In this document: positions 9,186 through 20,860 of the stretch, piece by piece
Layout: the number at the start of each line of letters is the position of its first letter
How positions within the stretch are numbered: the first letter of the stretch is position 1
Source: Monosporascus cannonballus
Taxonomy: Eukaryota; Ascomycota; Sordariomycetes; Xylariales
Assembly (NCBI GenBank): GCA_004154925.1
Contig: QJNS01000079.1
Span: forward strand, 124,001 to 188,000
Length of the DNA stretch: 64,000 nucleotides
Reading direction: 5' to 3'
Notes under the pieces: generated by a model
The model's input: the letters and a program-made list of their open reading frames with translations, nothing else
The model's database searches: none
Told to the model about the DNA's origin: nothing
Position numbers and translations under genes: made by a program

Positions 9186-9326
9186 TGTTACGACCTAACG
9201 GGCTACGGCCTCCAGAAACGGTCTCCAACAGGACAAGCCAAGGAAGGACAGCGAGTCAAGTTACGTGATGGATCACCATCTTACTGGTGGTGAGCCAGCG
9301 AGCCGGATCATTAACTTACTGGTGGT
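9186..9326 (+). repeat. LTR A fragment (copy A7), almost unmutated
   Basis: TGTTACGACCTAACGGGC opens the same sequence as the LTR A starts at 54494 and 60882, including the shared CGGCCTCCAGAAACGGTCT block. It contains one full 35-bp internal unit (9271-9305) and part of a second, where X-right interrupts it. Compared with 12395-12782 it has hardly any C-to-T or G-to-A change, so it shows the near-original LTR sequence. It is likely the 5' LTR of the A7 remnant. Confidence 0.75.
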
Positions 9327-10820
9327 TTACCTCAGCTAGCTCAGGCATCCCTGGCTCGTTTTCCCAATTTTTTCAAAGTCACTTAAGTACCGCTCCACAA
9401 CGCTAAATATTAACCAATCAAATCCCAAATCCCAGTAACGAACCAATAAGGCCTAAATTATAATTACGTAAAAACGGCTTTATTTAGTACATTTATTTTT
9501 TCAAAAAAACGAAAATCCGTAATAACTTAATAACAAAACATTTTTTTATAAATATATATATATATATACCGTTATTTCTGCCATAACTTATTATTAATAT
9601 TATTTTAATTTTGATTAGAACTTATTGGTTATTTTTAAATTATAACGCATATAATAATTATAACCCGAATTTATTATGTTATTATCTTCTTTCTTAAAAT
9701 ACGATAAATTCGAATTTTTTTAGTTTTACCGGGTTATGCCTTTAGAATAAAATATAGGTACGCATACCGTAAATTTTTGGTATTAATATTAAAAAATTAA
9801 TATAACGTTTAAAAATTTTATTTATAATTAAGTTTTTTATAACAATTTAGGCCGAATTATTAATTGAATTATTCGAATGAATCGATTAATTAACGTTTTA
9901 AAAAAATAAATATGCGAAAAATTATTAATATATAAAAATTAATTAAAATATTTAATTCCGGTTAATTAAGATCCCGTTATACGTAAATATTATAATATAT
10001 TATATGGAAAATTTATTATTTTTGCAAAAAGGCCTAAATTTTATTGTTCGTTAAAAATATTATTCGAAATTAAAATAATTTATGTTATTTTAAATAAAAG
10101 TTAGTATTTTATAAAAACATTTATTTTTAATTAATTTAAATTCTTATATCAAATAATTATATATTTTGAGAAAAAATAATAATTATATAATATAAAGCGA
10201 AAAACAAAACGATTTCATAATAATAACGATCTGGATATTTTTATATAATTTTCTTTATAATTTTAATTATTATGGTTAAAATAATTTCCAAAATTAAAAG
10301 TAATTATTTGCCTTATTTATTAAATAAATTCTTATTATTTTCGGATTTATTACCGAATAATATTAATATATTAAAAAAATTAAGTATTTACGAAAATTAT
10401 TATACGTTAAATAAAGATATAATTCGGTTAACGGAAAAAAATATAATTACGGTATTAATTCCTATATAATTATATAATTTTAATTAAAATAAATTACCTT
10501 TTATAATTAAGTTTAATAAAATAATATCGTATTTTAATATAATAATTTTAATATTTAAAATTATATATATAATATAATATTTCGATACGGTATTATTATG
10601 CAAAATATTATTATTATTTTTACGCATTATTATAACCGTATTTCTTAAAAAAAATTAAAATAATTTTATAAAATGTTACAATAATATTTAATACCGCTTA
10701 ATATTTTTTATTAATTTATAATTAATATTATCCGGATTTTATTTTTTGTTTTCATTAATATGTTTTATAAACGTAGCAAATAAATATTTCCTAGTTTTTT
10801 TAAATTAAAACGTATTCCGT
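9327..10820 (+). mobile_element. Element X, right copy (truncated, RIP-mutated)
   Basis: It begins TTACCTCAGCTAGCTCAGG, the same terminus as X-left read on the minus strand, and its first 700 bp follow X-left in order through the leader and decayed coding frame. Similarity is still visible near 10440-10470 (equivalent to about 3370 in X-left), then fades before Gypsy A integrase sequence appears near 10826. It has no second terminus and no target duplication. It is inserted in LTR A7 after CTGGTGGT. A 65-codon frame at 10272-10469 is an AT-rich accident within this copy. Confidence 0.65.
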
Positions 10821-11644
10821 ATAATAAGCACCGTTCGATTTCGTTAAATATAATTAACGAAAATAAAAGGATATAAATACCGAACTAATAACATATATTT
10901 TTTTCAAATATATTTTTAGCATATACGAATTATTAATAAAAACTATTTTAAATAAAGAATTAATATTTTATCTAAGTTTTAATAAAGCCTAATAGTATAA
11001 ATCGACCTAAATTACAAATTATTTAACGTATTTAAATCTTAGGCGCATAAATAAATAAAATAAATAAATTAAACTGTAAAAGTCTATTTATAATATTGTA
11101 TAAATTGCGAATAAAATAATTAAATTAAAACATTATTTATTATATAATTAACTTATAATATTAATTATTATAGAACTATTAAAATAATATTAATAAATAC
11201 AAATTTTGGTTTTACGTTAAGAATATGTAAAAATATACGTAATAATAATTTAATTAATATTAAATTAATGTTTTAATTAAAATAATTACGATAAATGTAT
11301 TAAAAAACAAAAACAAATTAAAATTCGTACAAAATTAAATAAGCAAATATTATAATGAAAAAATTAAAAGGATTCATTTTCGAAAAAATGTAAATAATTT
11401 CTTTCGTTACAAAAATTTATTTAAATTAAACGACCTCGTAAAAAGTTCGATTTTAAATATATTAATCAATATAAACTTATTAAAACAACAGCAAAAAATA
11501 ATTATTAATTAAAGTTTTTAATAAAAGTTAAATTCTATTTAATTTTTTATGTTTTCTTATTCGAAGTAATAACAGATATAATTAAGATGCATACGGTATA
11601 AAATAATATGGAGATAAAAAAACAATAAATATATAAGGTAAAGA

Positions 11645-11752
11645 AAATTTTCGAAATACAAAAATAAGACGGATTTATCCAGTACTTGATTAAATAAAAA
11701 AAGTACCCGGATTCCGAAAATATCTGGGAACCTGCCAAAAACCTTATTGGCA
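11645..11752 (+). pseudogene. Chromodomain remnant at integrase C-terminus (A7)
   Basis: A plus-strand frame keeps the chromodomain core: QYLIK, then a stop where Trp is expected, then KKYPDSENIWEPAKNLI. The stop fits TGG changed to TAA by G-to-A mutation. This module, which in chromoviruses steers integration to modified histones, identifies family A as a Ty3/Gypsy chromovirus. The same pattern recurs at about 41.76-41.84 kb (A3) and 60.03-60.13 kb (A1), and a divergent one at about 54.28-54.35 kb. Confidence 0.8.
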
Positions 11753-12394
11753 CTTAATACCTGTTGAAAGATTTTTATTAATAACAATAGAATTACCCGA
11801 AATAATAACAGTTTAATTTATAAGATTTAAAAAAAGAAGCCTTTGGTTTATTATATTTTAATTAATAACGTCCACCTTCTTTAAAACGTATATCTTAATC
11901 ATAAATTTTAGTTCTAAATACGTTAAGTTGTTGAAATTAATTAAAAATTAAAAAATACGATTAACAAATTTCGTATTTTAAGATTGGTAATATTAACGAT
12001 AATAATATATACGAAATAAACGCGTAAAAGCTTTAGATAAGGATTTTTCGGCTATTAGCTTTTTTTTTTAAAAAAATCTTTTCGATTTTGCAATATAGCG
12101 GTCAATTATGGAAACGGGGATTTTTATTCCGTCGTAAAAACGACCTTAACGAACATATTTGTTATAACGAAAAATTTCGTTCATTATTTGGTAATTAAGT
12201 TGCCGGGCAAAACAAAAGGAATAAAGTATTACGTTAAAACTTTCCAATTTAATTAAATTAATTAAGGTAAATTACTATTCGCATTTATAGGAACGACATT
12301 TAAATATACCGGAAAATATATTGAATAAACGTAAAAAACTTATGAATAAGGAAAAGGAAATTTTGAAGACAAAATTTGCGAAAAGAGAAAATTA

Positions 12395-12782
12395 TATTAT
12401 AATCCGATAAGCTACTGTTCTCAAAAACGGTATATTATGGCCTAATTATAAGTATTCGGTAAGGCAGATTACGTTATAGATTACCAACTTACTGGTAATA
12501 AGCCTATAAGCCGGATTATTAACTTATTGGTAATAAGCCAGTAAGCCGGATTGCTAATTTATTAATGGTAAGCCAATGAGCCGAATTAAGATATATACGT
12601 TTATTATTTTTATAATTTAAATAACTTTAGTTTGCAATATAACATCGTTATCCAAAGTACTCTTGGAATTACGAAACGTAATACGATTACTATATCTATT
12701 ACTTAGATTTATACGATACTCCTGCCAACATAAACCCGTACGACTAAGGTTTAATAGTTGGTTAAACCACCTAACCGTCACA
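12395..12782 (+). repeat. 3' LTR of A7 (388 bp)
   Basis: It aligns end to end with the other LTR A copies and closes CTAACCGTCACA. It holds three 35-bp units (accaacttactggtaataag type) between about 12481 and 12585. Many GG-to-AA and CC-to-TT changes separate it from the unmutated fragment at 9186. Confidence 0.75.
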
Positions 12783-14699
12783 ATTTTTTGACGTAATTAT
12801 TTAAGCTGTTTTAACGAAAAAGTTGTTTTAATATTAATTAAACAGTCGTCGCGTACTTTTCTATAAATTTCTGGCGTATAACCACTGTTTACGTATATTA
12901 GAATTATTTTGATATTTTCGTAATAATTGGTAATATAAGTTAATTAGGCAATAAGTAACTTTTTAATCAAGTTATTTTATTTGTAATTAATGTAATATCG
13001 TAAGTAAGTTTTTAAGCTTTGGTTCGTTCATTTTATTTATTTCTTTGTTTATGGTTTGAAAACGTTAGATAATTTGTAAATTTAGCCGGTCCGTATCATA
13101 AAACTTTGCCAAAATTTAGATACAAATATTAATCCTTTATTTAAAATAATTTCTAGTAATAATTCGTATATGTTAGAAATATATCTAAAGAAAATATATG
13201 CCCTTTGTTCGGCGTTTATATCCTTAAAATATAGTAGGAAATAAGAAACTTTTAAATCCATCGAAGATTACGAAAATGCTGTCGTAAAGTATTTTTATAA
13301 CTGGATTTTTCAATATAAAAAGTTTAATAATAAAGTCGAATATGATTAAATATTATGGTCGTTTTGGAATTAACAATGGCTGTAATTCTTTATAGAGTTT
13401 ATATCGTTAAGCTTTTGTTTTAATGTAAATATGGTATTATTAAATTACTTTTTATATCGTTAATTTTATATTAGGAAAGGAATATGTACGCTGAAATTAT
13501 TTTAAGGTTTTGTAAATCCCTGGGTGTTTATATAACTAATATTTATGTATTTCTCGTAGCAAATTCTTTCATATTCTGCTGGAATTTATGTTTTGTTTAT
13601 TTGTTTGATTTTTTTGAAGATTGTGGTTATATTACTGGATTTTCTGATATATTTTAAATGGTACTGCCCGATTTGTCGCAATCTATTACGGGCGTAAATA
13701 TTCTTATATGATGGTATTAAAAATTATATAGCTAACTTTGACCGATTTCCTTTCGAGGTTTGGTCGTTTGTTTAAAGTATCGGCTCTTCCGTTTTTTAAG
13801 CTTTTTTTGTAAATGATGACGAAGTTTATATTCGCCAACTTTTCTGCATATTTCAATTATCGTTTAATACGTTTCCTAGTTATAGTAAAACGGATAAGAT
13901 TTAATAATCCGTGTAAGTTTTAATTTGGTACAAACTTTCGGAATGCTATAATTATAACCATGAAATCTTTATCTGGAATACCGGAATTAAACTTGGTGCC
14001 TTTTAATTTATGTGAAAAAAATGTAATAAGATATAATTTGCTTTAATTATTTCGTTATCTGATTATTCTCTTTAAAATATAATTTGAAGTATTAGCTTTT
14101 AATTAAACGGGACATACTGAATGATATATGATTAATACTAGTTTATGAACAATCGTATCTTTAATATTTTAAAACATTGTTTTATTTCGGACGTTCATTT
14201 AAATTCTTTCTTTTTCGTAAAATGAATTCGGGGTATAGTTATTTTCTTAAAGTTCCGAATAAATCCTTTGTAATAATTGGCGACTTTACTGAATATTTAT
14301 AATTTTTTAATCATAATTAATGTCCATTATTTTAAAATAGTAACCATTGTTTTTAAATTTATCTTAATATATCCCAAGGTAATAATATACTTTAAATATT
14401 TTATTTTTTTATACGTAAAACAGATCTCTTTTTACGATAATAAGCAGCTTTATATTTTAAAAAGGTTGAAAAACTTTGTAAGCCTATTCTATATATGTTT
14501 TTTCCGTTTCTAAAATGATAAAGATGTCGTCAAAATAAGAAACGCCGAAAAAATTAAAGTATTTTCGTAATACATAATTAATTATTCGTCAGAAGATTGC
14601 TAGTACGTTCGTAAGTCCTATTGGTGTAACTAAGTATTTAAATTATCCGTATTTTGTTTTGAAAATTATTTTTATTCGTATTTTTTAAACCTTAATAAA

Positions 14700-14850
14700 G
14701 TTATATTTATTTTTAAAATCGAATACCTTAAACGATTTAGCTTCGTAAAATCTGTTTTTTATTTTTATAAATAAGGGTAATAATATTTAATTTTTAAAAA
14801 TAAAATCGTTTAATTGTCGATAGTTAATTATAAATTGCAATTTTCCGTTT
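14700..14850 (-). pseudogene. Reverse transcriptase remnant (A6)
   Basis: On the minus strand, 14847-14805 encodes the eroded LRF-x-V/I-x-D/N-YRQLN block of Gypsy reverse transcriptase, followed by the IKN and FT-x-FD/N-x-K-x-GYN region to about 14700. The same block occurs in plus orientation at about 57635-57790 in A1, 39.32-39.48 kb in A3 and 44.74-44.9 kb in A4, and in minus orientation near 50.85 kb in A5. Confidence 0.7.
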
Positions 14851-17750
14851 TATATTAGTTCGAAAAATATTAGGTATTTTGCTAGTAACTTCGAACGTCG
14901 AATCCACTTTTTTTATAACCGATTTTCTAGATATTTTTTGAAAACCCGTAATTCGTTTCCGTTAAACTTGTAAATAAGGTAAAATGTCGTCGAAAATCTT
15001 TTTTAAAGATTATTTTATAATCTTATTCGCTATATTTTAATAATTTCGTATTAAGTTTTTTTGAAAAGTTATTTAGATCGGTAATATTATAATAATATAT
15101 TAATTAAGTTTTCAAATTTTTAGAGCTGTTATTTTTAATTGTTATTTAGTTGCTTTAATTATGCTTTAATAATACCAATAATGCTTCGTATTTTTCATTA
15201 ATGCTTATTTTTTTCTTATATCTTGTTTCTTTAAGTAATACAGTTTTTGTTGTATTATTATGCTTATATTTATGGTTATTTTTAATCGAATGTTAAAATT
15301 TCGGCTTTTTAATTATTATGTTATAAAATAAGTTTTGTTTAGCAAATCTTTCCATTAATTAAAATTTCGTACTAACGTATCCATTGTAATCCTAAAAATA
15401 TATCGTAATTTCCGAATAAAACGATATTAAAACCAATTATTCGGTATCGTTTTTAGATAAAAATCTCGAATTAATTAATTTTTTCATATGATTTTTTCGT
15501 TATTATAAACGAATATTTGAATTTCGACATTCGTAACTATATAATATATTAACTTATAGCTTTATAGTAATTTAAGCTTATTATTTTATATTGAGTATAA
15601 TGTAATTTCCGCCTAATGATTTGTAATTTATTATTACGGTATATTAATGCTTTTTAATTCGTATGTCTAAAATAATAAGGTTATAAATGATTCCTATTGT
15701 CGCGTTTAAAGCCCTTTTTGGGAATTTTCCCCGACTTTTTTAAGTTTCGTTATTTTGCGGTTTTTTTACAGGTAATCTTTTTCTTAATTCCTGTTTGAAT
15801 TTGTCGAAATTTATCTATATTTCTGTATATAATACGTTGAGCTGTTGTATTTATTGTTATTGTCGGCGTAGTACCCTTTCGAATTATATTAGTTATTTTT
15901 AATTTTGTTATAATTCTTTTTTATATTAAGTAAAATATGTTCTTTAGTTTCGACCGTACTTTATTATACGTTGTATTAGTTGTCGTTTTAAATTTTACTT
16001 ATAAATTAACGTATTTCTTTTAATAATTTTCTTTCCGTCAACGTCTGTAATAAATATTAATTTAAATAAAAATCTATAACAACTTATTAGCAAGGTTTTT
16101 CTATTATATACTGGATTAACTTTTTCCCTTTGGTAATCATGTTATTCGTAATAGCAAAAAGTGTATTTTTACGGGCATTACTTTTTTTCGGGCCAGCTTT
16201 TTGTTTCGGCCAGTTGGTAAATATTTTCTGGGGCTAGAAATCGAAAATGTCGATATTATTATTTATCGTTTTTGTTGTTTCCGGTATGGTTTAAAATATC
16301 GAATCCCTTATAATATATGTAGCTAATTTTCCTGTAAATATATAGTTTTTATCTTTCGTAATTAAGGTATTCCCGTCATCGGCAATGTATGGCATATTTT
16401 TTTGCTATATTGGTTAGGGGTTTCGGAATAAATTTCTTGTGTTTAATCCTGGTATTCGAGTAATTATCCTTATAATCTTTCTTATTATGTTTGCCATATT
16501 TATTAAGTTAGTTTCCTGGTTTCGGGTATTCCTTGTTAGACTTTTTGCTATAAGGGGCCCGGTGCGTATTTAGGCCGAATTATGTTAAAGGATTTGCTTT
16601 CGTTTTTCGATTTTTTTTGGATTAATTTTTAGGTACGGGTTTCCAGTTATCCTAACGAGGTTTTTTAGGTGCCTTATATTATGTTCCCTTATACCTTATT
16701 TTGTTATAATTAAAATATTTGGTCTGGTTTTAGTTTTTTTTATAAATAGCCTTACGTTTTATAAATTTTAATTCCGTGTTATAAGAAATGTTACCGCGTC
16801 GAAAAATGTTAATATTAGCCGTATATCGGGTTTTGTGATTATTTTTTCCTTTAATACTTTTAATACGCCAGGTATATTATCGATCATTAATTCTAACTGC
16901 AATAATAATATAATCTAATATATAATTAGGCCGATTAATTTTAAAAAACCCTTTTATTTTTTTTTCAAGTTATCGAAAAATGTAATGATTAATATTTTTA
17001 TCTTTAATTTAGCTTAAATATTAATTAAACGAACGTATTGCTGTAATTAAATATTGATCCTTTTTATTATAACAATCAGATTTATATTCCGGTTTTTATT
17101 TTTTATTTATTATTTCGATAATCTTCGTTAATACCTATGTAAATTATTCGTAATCGTTATATATTCGTATTATTTCCAAGTTTTATATTTTAACTAATAA
17201 AATAATATACCTTTTTATAATAAATTTAATTTAAATAACCGTAATTTTCGTAAATCGTCTGATTTCGAATTTAATTCGTATAGTAAGCATAATTAATTAA
17301 ATAGAAATATATCCGAAATATATTTAATATAAAGTTAAAAATTATTATAATTTAAAGGAAATTCCGTTAAAAGATTCTAGTTTAAAAGGTTTTAGGACTT
17401 TTCTTAATTTCTTAATAAAATTTAATTAAATAACCTGGTTTGTTTAAAAGGGTTTTTTTAGTTTCGGAAGCCTTTTTTTTATCAAGTTTTTTATAGGCGT
17501 TTTATAAAAGCGTTGTAAAATCGTTATTATTTTTTCTTAAACTAAGAAATGCCTTTATATATGGCATCTAGGCGTCGGAAAACCTTTTTGCGAAAAAGAC
17601 GATGTCATTTCTTTTTCTTTTCGGATTTTATTTCGGTATCCGAGTTATTAGGGACTTAGTAAATGAGCTATTTGGGTTGTTTCTTAGTAAACATAATGTC
17701 GACGATACTGCTCAAAGTTTAACGGTATTATTAAATAAAAATTTATAACG

Positions 17751-18015
17751 TAAAATGGTTAAGTAGTTTAAATAATTATTAGACCTTAGTTGTATTAGTT
17801 TATATTAACAGAAATTTTGTAGGATTTTAAGTGATAAATATAATAATATGTTACGTTTCGTAATACCAAGTATACCTTAAATAACGAATTATTATTATAA
17901 ATTAATATTATTTAAAGTATGGAAATAACAAAGGTATATATTTTTATTTAGTTTTAACGTATTTTGGCTGGCTTTAAGGTATTTAGTTACTTAAGTCCCT
18001 TTAAGCCTTTTTAAG
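17751..18015 (-). repeat. 5' LTR of A6, inner part (before B insertion)
   Basis: It is the reverse complement of the LTR A 3' two-thirds, including the ACCTTAGT and TTTATATTAAC blocks. It stops at TTAAG (18011-18015), the target duplicated by B. The remaining 150 bp lie at 23516-23665. Confidence 0.68.
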
Positions 18016-18205
18016 TGTGACGGGCACAATGCGTAGGTTGAACGGAGGCACGGCCCAACAAAGGTTTATATTCAAGGTAAGGAGGGAAAGGGAGAAACAA
18101 CTAGTTACCAGCAAGGTAGCTACTCCCTATATATATATGGTTGAATTCGGGCTAAGGAGCTTGCTCCGTAAGCCCGAACTGCCCTATAGGCTTTAGCCTA
18201 TAATA
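18016..18205 (-). repeat. 3' LTR of B (left, 190 bp)
   Basis: It runs from TGTGACGGGCACAATGCG to GCCTATAATA. The inverted ends TGT...ACA are visible once the C-to-T changes are allowed for by comparison with the right copy. Two hairpins are present: TTCGGGCTAAGGAGC pairing with GCTCCGTAAGCCCGAA (about 18146-18178), and TATAGGCT-TT-AGCCTATA (18185-18202). Confidence 0.82.
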
Positions 18206-20639
18206 TTACTCCTTTTTTCGCCCTTAAGGAATAACAAGGCTACAATAAAGTGGCGGCGGATTTACTTATACCTTTTTTTCTTATTCTTATTCATATTTTT
18301 ACGTTTTTTTAACTTTATTGTTATTTCTGAATAATGTTTCGAAATTATTAAGAGCAATTATATTTTCAAAATTACCTAATTTTTATATTAGTTTGGCATA
18401 ATTTGTCCATTTTACGAATAACTTTTTTCGGCAACTGCGGCTTATACGTTTATTTTCAGCCCTTAATATACGCTTTATTATATATTTTTTTCCTTTTGTT
18501 CTAATAATATTAATAATAATTAATTATTCTTTAAAATTTAATTAAATAATAGGTTTTTTATTATTAACTTTAAAAAATATATATCGAATTTCGGATATAT
18601 TTTTAATAATACGTTTAATTTTACAGTATTATATGATGTAATTAAGGTAACCTTATATTTAATATATATTTAATATAATTTCGTAAATAATTATAGGGTG
18701 GTTGTATTTTTTACATTAACCATATTAAATTTTTTATTTCGAAATATAAATTTATTTTTTAAAAATATTAATTAATTATTTTATCCGGGCTTAAATTAAC
18801 GTTATAATAATTTATATAAATCTCGTATTTTTTGGTCATTTTTTAATAAAATTAATAATTTTTTCCGCCTTAAAAATTAATTAAAAGATTATTAATATTT
18901 CGTTAATAAGTTTTATATCGTATTTGTAAATTAAAATGAAATTATTTTTAATAAGGAATTTTTGCCGTTAAAAGTTAATTATGTTACCGGTAAAAGTTTA
19001 ACCTAATTATATTATACGTAATTTATAAAATGACGAAAATACGTAAAAGTTTTTTAATTAATTCTTTTTCGTAATTCCGTCCGTTTAAAGATAAAAGAAT
19101 ATATTAAGTTATATAAATAAATCCAGAATTTATTCCTTCAATTATTTCTTTTATTAAATATTATTTTTTAAGAAAAACCGTAATATTTTTAATAATAAAT
19201 AATAAAATATTAAACGTACGTTTTTGTATTTATATTAAATATTAATTTTAAAATAACCGTTTTTATTAAATAATCGTAAAATATTATAAATAAATGGGGA
19301 TTTCTTTTTACTTTATTAGTAAATCGATTATAAAATTTACCGAAAAATCTGAATAAAATCAATTTGGAATAAATAAAGGCCGTAATAACTTTGTTTTCGT
19401 TTCCTTTTATATATATAATTTATTACATATATCGTAATTACGGTAAAAATAACGTATATTTTAAATTTATACCGGCTATTAATTATTATAAATTAATATT
19501 ATTAACGTAATATTCTTTCTTAGGTAGCCGGTAATATGGGAATCGTATATTTATTAAATTAATAACGTCCAAAACGGTTTTTAAACAAAAACCTAAATAT
19601 ATTTTTTAAATTATAAAAAACCTTTATAATTAAAAAAATATTCCGTTATAAAAACTTTTATTACGTTTATAATTAAGGAAAAATTACGTAATTTTTGGGC
19701 CACGGCGACGTATGCCATATTTAAAATTTTATTCTTAACAACCTTTAAGTTCTATATTTTTAACGGTTTTTTTCAAAAAATATTTCCTTATTAAAAATAT
19801 TACCGGTCGTTCGTTATTATTTTATTTTAGATAAATTATAGCTATTAAGATTTTTTAAATTTATATTAATTTATTAAATAATTATTTTTCCTTAATTAAT
19901 CGGGTTATCCGCCTTTTAAGCTTAATATTGTTTTTGCCGTAATATATATTTTATAATTTGTGAAATATAATATTAAATTAATTTATTAATTTATTAAGGC
20001 AATATTTAAATACGAAATTATAAACGGATAAAAAATTAACTTATTAAATTTATTTTTTAATAAATTTGCAAATATTTATAAAATATTAATGGTTTATGTA
20101 ATTTATTAAGATTATAAAAAAGTTAATTAATTCTTAAAACCTTTTTTATTGCGTTAATATTTTAATAATAATTTTCTTAAAAAATATAGAACTAATTATA
20201 AACGCCTTAATGAATTAAATTAAAATACATATTTTCTAATTATTTAGCTGGAATGATTTATTTTTATTACCGTTTTTTTAAAATCTTAATATATAAAAAT
20301 AAACGTTATAATAAAAAACTTTTTAAATTAATTAAAAACTTATTATTTTTCGTTTTTTTATAAAAAAAAATCCTTTTCCGAATTAATGGTAAAAAGGGAA
20401 CCGTTATCCCGTTAAAGTTTTTTATAAAGGTTCGGTAAAAGGTAGCGAATTTAATAAAGTTTTTAACCTTTTTTATGTTAATAAAGGCCTTTTATTCCTA
20501 AATAATAATTATCTTTTTGGGATTAACTTTTAAGCTTATTTTTATTTCGATAATAAATTTTAATTATTTCGTTTTTTAGGTTACGAATTCGTATTTATCC
20601 GGATTTAACTTTAGTTGTACTTTCGTCAAACGGCAAAAT

Positions 20640-20860
20640 ATTAACTTAACCTAGGTTATATAGTCGGTTCGAAAACCGGACGAATAAATTAATATATTAT
20701 TTATATACGCGGAACCAAAAATATTAAAATAATATTTTAACGCAATATTAATATAATGCTAAAAGGCAACCGGTATACCGTTAAAGCCGAATAAGTATAT
20801 CAGCTATTCGAAAAACCCGAAACGTATACGGAACGTAATTTTTTTATTCGTTTTTTTAAT
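20640..20860 (-). pseudogene. Reverse transcriptase remnant (B)
   Basis: On the minus strand a frame reads through the Gypsy pattern FG-x-FE, LFGFNGIPVAF, HYIN and AYINNILIYS. The catalytic Y-x-D-D is now Y-I-N-N (20708-20688), two GAT/GAC to AAT/AAC changes that would abolish polymerase activity. The order of motifs (PFG block before YxDD, followed by YSSG) assigns B to Ty3/Gypsy rather than Copia. Confidence 0.78.

Larger units (their letters stand above)
10826..12782 (+). mobile_element. Gypsy chromovirus A7, 3' part (integrase, chromodomain, 3' LTR)
   Basis: From about 10826 the sequence follows the integrase region of A1 (about 59.2 kb onward), then a chromodomain remnant (11645-11752) and a 3' LTR (12395-12782). 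The upstream gag, protease and reverse transcriptase are missing, apparently lost with the 3' part of X-right. All frames are interrupted. At 12783 it abuts, without any flank, the truncated opposite-facing copy A6. Confidence 0.7.

Noticed and set aside
9327..10820. X-right as the 5' edge of a giant Starship element (TTAC edge, inward-reading frame)
   Set aside because: X-left shows a second inverted terminus and an 8-bp duplication 2.4 kb away, which fits a small cut-and-paste element; no DUF3435 signature could be confirmed by eye.
14277..14513. 78-codon hydrophobic frame
   Set aside because: It lies antisense within the eroded A6 polyprotein region and reflects AT-rich Phe/Ile/Tyr codons.
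20640..20860. First read as a Copia reverse transcriptase because of a Y-x-N-N-I motif
   Set aside because: The preceding FG-x-N-x-P-x-AF and HYIN blocks and the following YSSG are in Ty3/Gypsy order.
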